Source: Blautia sp. BIOML-A1 (lineage in GTDB: Bacteria > Bacillota > Clostridia > Lachnospirales > Lachnospiraceae). Taken from it: DNA of 7,196 bases. How positions within the stretch are numbered: position 1 is the stretch's first letter; each line of letters starts with the position of its first letter. The stretch lies in contig NZ_WWVR01000061.1 of NCBI RefSeq assembly GCF_009883055.1, positions 1-7,196 on the forward strand, written 5' to 3'. Shown one piece after another: positions 4,969 to 7,196 of this stretch. The notes under the pieces were generated by a model. The model saw only the letters and a list, made by a program, of their open reading frames with translations, did no database searches and was not told the origin of the DNA. The translations under genes were made by a program, and so were the position numbers.

Positions 4969-4997
4969 ATTATACAAATGTTCAAAATATTTGTCAA
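4969..4997 (-). promoter_or_regulatory. Perfect consensus promoter for the antisense RNA
   Basis: On the minus strand: TTGACA (plus 4992-4997), exactly 17 bp, then TATAAT (plus 4969-4974). Both hexamers match the housekeeping sigma consensus at all positions, which implies strong constitutive transcription, as expected for an unstable RNA antitoxin. Confidence 0.85.
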
Positions 4998-5050
4998 ACC
5001 ATATTTTGTTTATGAACTTTGAAAAGGGAGTTTTATTATAAGGAGGAATC

Positions 5051-5350
5051 ATGTTTGAAGTAAATGGAATTTTGTATGCAGGTTCTGCAAAAGAATTATT
5101 GAAAATACAGGATGCAAAGGTTACAGGAGAGAAAATGTTGCTTCTTACTTTCTCTTCCGGTGAGAAAAGAGTATTTGATGCTACTGTTTTAAACGAGGAA
5201 GTATTTACTCCTTTAAATGATCCTGATATTTTTAGCAATTTCAAGATTGTCCATGGAGTTGTTACGTGGATGGACGAGGAGATTGACTGTGCCCCGGAAT
5301 ATATGTATGAACACAGCTATACCTATCCATCCTTAAAATCCGCAATTTGA
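5051..5350 (+). CDS. DUF2442 domain protein
   Basis: A 99-residue soluble protein. The part from about residue 21 to 78 (AKVTGEKMLLLTFSSGEKRV, then FTPLNDPDIFSNFKIVHGV, and VTWMDEEIDCAPEYMYEHS) fits the DUF2442 pattern of a small beta-rich domain with TFSxGEKRxFD, PLxDPxxF and a final IDxAPExxYE. The biochemical role of the family is unknown. Members are often found beside DUF4160 proteins in toxin-antitoxin-like pairs, but no such partner is seen here. AGGAGG four bases before the ATG sets the start. It is followed after 20 bases by the broken immA gene, so the two were probably co-transcribed. A clear own promoter was not found. It appears intact. Confidence 0.85.
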   Translation: MFEVNGILYAGSAKELLKIQDAKVTGEKMLLLTFSSGEKRVFDATVLNEEVFTPLNDPDIFSNFKIVHGVVTWMDEEIDCAPEYMYEHSYTYPSLKSAI

Positions 5351-5370
5351 TTTTAAAAGGGGTGATCCCG

Positions 5371-5898
5371 TTGAATTACGAACAGTTACTGACTGCTGCC
5401 GATCAGAATGGTCTGGCAGTAAAAGAACATTCTCTGACAGATCACGACGGTCTGCTCAAGGGTAAACGGATAGCAATCCGAAAAGATATAGAAACGCAAG
5501 CTGAGAAGTCTTGTGTGCTTGCCGAAGAGATTGGACATGATCGTACCAGTTCCGGGGATATTTTGGATCAGGATAATATTATGAAACAGAAGCAGGAATA
5601 GCGTGCCAGATTATATGGTTATAACCTCAAGATCGGATTAACCGGTCTGGTCAGAGCCTATGAAGCTGGGTGCAGAAACCTATATGAGATGGCAGAGTTT
5701 CTGGATGCTACAGAAGGATACCTGAAAGAAGCTATTCGGTGCTACAGGTCCAAATACGGCGTGTGTGCTGCTATTGATAATTATGTTATTTATTTTGAAC
5801 CGTTCGCGGTTATGAAATTTGTTACTGCTGAATGCATCGACAATAAATTATCGCCAACCGCAAATGACTATTTCAAACGATTATTTTATATAACATAA
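5371..5898 (+). pseudogene. ImmA-type repressor peptidase, broken by a nonsense codon
   Basis: The family cleaves ImmR/CI-like repressors and so starts prophage induction. Reading from TTG at 5371 (AGGGGTGAT just upstream) gives MNYEQLLTAADQNGL, RIAIRKDIETQ, CVLAEEIGH (residues 48-56) and SSGDILDQ, then a TAG stop as codon 77 (5599-5601). The same frame continues without a gap: RARLYGYNLKIGL, RAYEAGCRNLYEMAEFLDAT, and IDNYVIYFEP, ending at 5898, about 175 codons in all. The residue at the stop is expected to be Tyr (QEYRAR), one base from TAG. In EEIGH the first position of the metallopeptidase HExxH motif is Glu. Phage-type members with this variant are known to me, but activity is uncertain. 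No ribosome site restarts translation at the internal ATG (5689). The DUF2442 gene lies 20 bases upstream. Confidence 0.85.
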
Positions 5899-5970
5899 CT
5901 ATATATTGTATTTCAATCTTTCGTTCACCCTACATTCTGTATAGGGCATTATATTATATACTTATATTAA
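5899..5970. other. Short AT-rich gap after the immA remnant
   Basis: No gene or clear signal is seen; the stretch is AT-rich and leads into the terminator hairpin at 5971-6010. Confidence 0.4.
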
Positions 5971-6010
5971 AAAAAGTCAATACTATTATTCAAAAAAGTA
6001 TTGACTTTTT
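5971..6010. terminator. Bidirectional intrinsic terminator after immA
   Basis: AAAAAGTCAATACT (5971-5984) pairs with AGTATTGACTTTTT (5997-6010), 14 bp with a 12-base loop, with T-tracts on both strands. It isolates the immunity operon from the NYN gene. Its right arm also contains the -35 box of the next promoter. Confidence 0.85.
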
Positions 6011-6029
6011 AATAAAACAGTACTAAGAT
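6001..6029 (+). promoter_or_regulatory. Promoter of the NYN leader RNA
   Basis: TTGACT (6001-6006), a 17-bp spacer and TAAGAT (6024-6029). The -35 lies inside the terminator stem. Transcription would start near 6036, at a small hairpin (GTAATC-AAA-GATTAC, 6036-6050). Confidence 0.6.
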
Positions 6030-6035
6030 GAGGTT

Positions 6036-6117
6036 GTAATCAAAGATTACCTTGTTAATAATGCTCTAGGTTGTACGTCTCTCAGCATATGGGAATGACC
6101 GAACCCTAGAGCTTTTT
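6036..6117 (+). ncRNA. Structured leader or small RNA upstream of the NYN gene
   Basis: About 82 nt between a plausible promoter and a terminator. It has a 5' hairpin (6036-6050) and a long hairpin: GCTCTAGG (6063-6070) with CCTAGAGC (6105-6112), extended by TT/AA past a bulged C. A smaller inner stem, TCTC with GGGA, is possible. Five T (6113-6117) follow, only 24 bases before the NYN start, so the RNA could be a separate small RNA or an attenuator that decides NYN expression. I do not recognise a known riboswitch or Rfam family in it. Confidence 0.55.
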
Positions 6118-6140
6118 CCATTTTAAGAAAGGAATTACAT

Positions 6141-6833
6141 ATGAGAAAGAACAATACTGTAACGCATTTAAAAACAGCAATTCTTGTTGATGGAGGCTTT
6201 TATAGACGAAGAGCTCAATCTGTTTTTGGAGATAAAACTGCTGAAGAGCGTGCAGTTGAATTAACCAATTACTGTAAGCGTCACTTAAATACCCATGGGG
6301 AAGATAATGATCTGTATAGAATTTTCTATTATGACTGTGCTCCTTCCAAGAAGCGTATCTATCACCCTTTTCTAAAACAACAAGTTGATCTTGGAAAAAC
6401 TGATTTATTTGAATGGACTACTACTTTTTTGAATGAATTAAAAAAGAAAAGAAAGTTTGCTATTCGTTTAGGAAAGCTTGCAGAAGAGCAAGCACACTAT
6501 ACGATTCGTCCTGAGGTAGTAAAAAAATTATGTAATGGAAAACTTAATTTTACAGATTTGCAGGAAAAAGATTTCTGCTTAGAGATTGATCAAAAAGGAG
6601 TCGATATGAAAATAGGATTAGATATCGCTTCTATGGCTTATAAACAGCAGGTTGATCAAATTGTTTTGATTTCCGGAGATAGCGACTTTGTTTCTGCCGC
6701 AAAACTTGCTCGTAGAGAAGGTATCGATTTTATTCTAGATCCTCTAGGTGCCGCAATAAAGCCAGATCTTTTCGAACATATAGATGGATTGAGAACTTGT
6801 GACAAATTGTACACTACTCACTCTCAAAGATAA
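6141..6833 (+). CDS. NYN domain (LabA/DUF88-type) putative nuclease
   Basis: A 230-residue cytoplasmic protein of the NYN superfamily of PIN-like metal-dependent ribonucleases. AILVDGGF (Asp17) is the first acidic motif. A middle insert (about 60-140) is charged and helical. KGVDMKIGLDIASMAY (Lys152, Asp155, Asp161) and VLISGDSDFVSAAKLAR (Asp180, Asp182) give the remaining acidic site, so catalytic residues appear intact. The target is unknown; relatives act in RNA turnover and some sit in phages or defence loci. The start ATG at 6141 has AAAGGA seven bases upstream. It has its own promoter and a terminator-like structured leader, and is followed by a cluster of hairpins before the integrase. 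AT-rich codon use resembles the repressor and differs from the more GC-balanced lysis genes. Confidence 0.88.
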   Translation: MRKNNTVTHLKTAILVDGGFYRRRAQSVFGDKTAEERAVELTNYCKRHLNTHGEDNDLYRIFYYDCAPSKKRIYHPFLKQQVDLGKTDLFEWTTTFLNELKKKRKFAIRLGKLAEEQAHYTIRPEVVKKLCNGKLNFTDLQEKDFCLEIDQKGVDMKIGLDIASMAYKQQVDQIVLISGDSDFVSAAKLARREGIDFILDPLGAAIKPDLFEHIDGLRTCDKLYTTHSQR

Positions 6834-6841
6834 TTCATAAA

Positions 6842-6874
6842 TAAAAAACCGGCTCCCGCGCCAACAGGAACCGG
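6842..6874 (-). terminator. Minus-strand terminator between NYN and integrase genes
   Basis: On the minus strand CCGGTTCC pairs with GGAGCCGG (plus 6849-6856 and 6867-6874, one G-U pair), followed by TTTTTTATTT. It would stop transcription running leftward from the integrase side. On the plus strand it has a C-A mismatch and no T-tail. Confidence 0.65.
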
Positions 6875-6881
6875 CTCAGAT

Positions 6882-6929
6882 CTCCGAAGAGATACTCTTT
6901 CGACGAAACATATTGTATCATCTTCGGAG
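6882..6929. repeat. Long imperfect inverted repeat upstream of integrase
   Basis: CTCCGAAGA-GATAC (6882-6895) pairs with GTATC-A-TCTTCGGAG (6915-6929), 14 bp with one bulged A. The inner part holds a further TTTCG/CGAAA pair. No T-run follows, so it may be a protein-binding or RNA-processing element rather than a terminator. Confidence 0.6.
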
Positions 6930-6969
6930 CAGACATACAACCAGAACATTTGTGTGTCTGTTATTTTTG
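6930..6969 (+). terminator. Terminator/attenuator upstream of integrase
   Basis: CAGACATAC (6930-6938) pairs with GTGTGTCTG (6952-6960, one U-G pair), 13-base loop, then TTATTTTTG. It would stop plus-strand readthrough from the NYN gene 30 bases before the integrase start, or attenuate integrase expression. Confidence 0.65.
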
Positions 6970-6999
6970 TACCCAATTTTAGGAAAGGAAGATGATATT

Positions 7000-7137
7000 A
7001 TGGCAACTGCAAAGAAATTACCATCCGGATCATGGAGGTGTCAGGTTCTCTCTCATACCGAAGAATACAGTGAACTACTCGGCAACAAGTTACCAGAGCA
7101 TGTGAACTACTCGGCAACAAGTTACCAGAGCATCTGA
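7000..7137 (+). pseudogene. Tyrosine integrase, N-terminal 22 codons only
   Basis: ATG at 7000 follows AGGAAAGGA and begins MATAKKLPSGSWRCQV, then SHTEE, the start of the N-terminal arm-binding domain of phage tyrosine integrases common in Lachnospiraceae. After codon 22 (7065) the sequence no longer looks like integrase and enters a perfect 32-bp tandem repeat, stopping at TGA (7135-7137) after 45 codons. No catalytic Arg-His-Tyr domain follows in the remaining 59 bases. The gene is therefore broken by an insertion or rearrangement, or the repeat is an assembly artefact at a sequence end. The position next to the attachment region is as expected. Without this enzyme the element could not excise by itself. 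Confidence 0.75.
7070..7133. repeat. Perfect 32-bp tandem duplication
   Basis: The 32-base unit at 7070-7101 is repeated exactly at 7102-7133 (each begins GTGAACTACTCGG and ends CCAGAGCAT). It starts 5 bases after integrase similarity ends. It could be the end of an inserted element, a recent slippage duplication, or an assembly error. Confidence 0.85.
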
Positions 7138-7165
7138 AATCTGGCGGGATACCGCCTTTTTTCAG
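7134..7165 (+). terminator. GC hairpin with T6 after the repeat
   Basis: GGCGG (7143-7147) and CCGCC (7152-7156) around GATA, followed by six T. An outer pair CTGAAA/TTTCAG (7134-7139 and 7160-7165) encloses it. It looks like a terminator, or like the terminal hairpin of a mobile element. Confidence 0.6.
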
Positions 7166-7196
7166 GGTGCGTCCATGACACCAATACTGCTTGCCT

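Noticed and set aside
4915..5244. Minus-strand open frame opposite the DUF2442 gene
   Set aside because: It runs opposite a well-supported gene with a clear ribosome site and has no ribosome site of its own. Its tail covers the antisense promoter region, so it is a shadow frame.
5689..5898. Independent 69-residue gene
   Set aside because: It is the in-frame C-terminal part of the interrupted immA gene; no ribosome site precedes the ATG.
7070..7133. CRISPR array
   Set aside because: The two 32-base copies are directly adjacent with no spacer, and no cas gene is present.

Overview
The window looks like the two ends of a decayed temperate prophage in a Gram-positive Clostridia host, most likely Lachnospiraceae. 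The reasons are the moderately AT-rich DNA, strong AGGAGG-type ribosome sites, GTG/TTG starts, and the family types present (GH25-CHAP endolysin, Hol44-like holin, ImmR/ImmA-type immunity, an integrase starting MATAKKLPSG). Genus-level assignment is inference.

Layout. 1-114: probable host flank with a terminator. 115-141 (minus): the 3' end of a tRNA-Leu, the likely attachment site, followed inward by integrase-arm-like repeats (267-290). 337-2410 (minus): a lysis cassette of endolysin, three-helix holin and a small membrane protein, with U-tailed hairpins between several genes. 2501-3352 (minus): C-terminal remnant of a tail/fibre-type protein, cut off upstream and carrying an in-frame TGA. 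All head, packaging, replication and remaining tail genes are missing, so a large deletion seems to join the late end to the immunity region. 3363-3804: two small convergent, 3'-overlapping genes, each with a C-terminal membrane helix. 3833-4674: a classical genetic switch of a small Cro-like HTH protein (minus) and an XRE repressor (plus) around a divergent promoter region with TCGCA-containing operator-like repeats. 4675-5050: an unannotated 27-residue holin-like toxin gene with a Shine-Dalgarno-sequestering hairpin. It faces a perfect consensus promoter on the opposite strand (TTGACA-17-TATAAT) that would make a roughly 105-nt antisense RNA ending at the shared hairpin; together these form a type I toxin-antitoxin candidate. 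5051-5898: a DUF2442 protein, then an ImmA-type repressor peptidase gene killed by a nonsense codon. 5971-6833: a terminator, a promoter with a structured leader or small RNA that ends in its own terminator, and an NYN/LabA-type nuclease gene. 6842-6969: three consecutive hairpins. 7000-7196: the first 22 codons of a tyrosine integrase, then unrelated sequence with a perfect 32-bp tandem repeat and a hairpin.

Together, the repressor is intact while the genes needed for induction, excision and virion production are broken or missing. The element is probably locked in the chromosome. What remains apparently functional is the set that could still act in a lysogen: repressor, toxin-antitoxin, NYN protein, small membrane proteins, and the lysis genes, which no longer have a visible late promoter. 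The most interesting signals are the toxin/antisense RNA locus (4679-4997) and the structured RNA upstream of the NYN gene (6001-6117).
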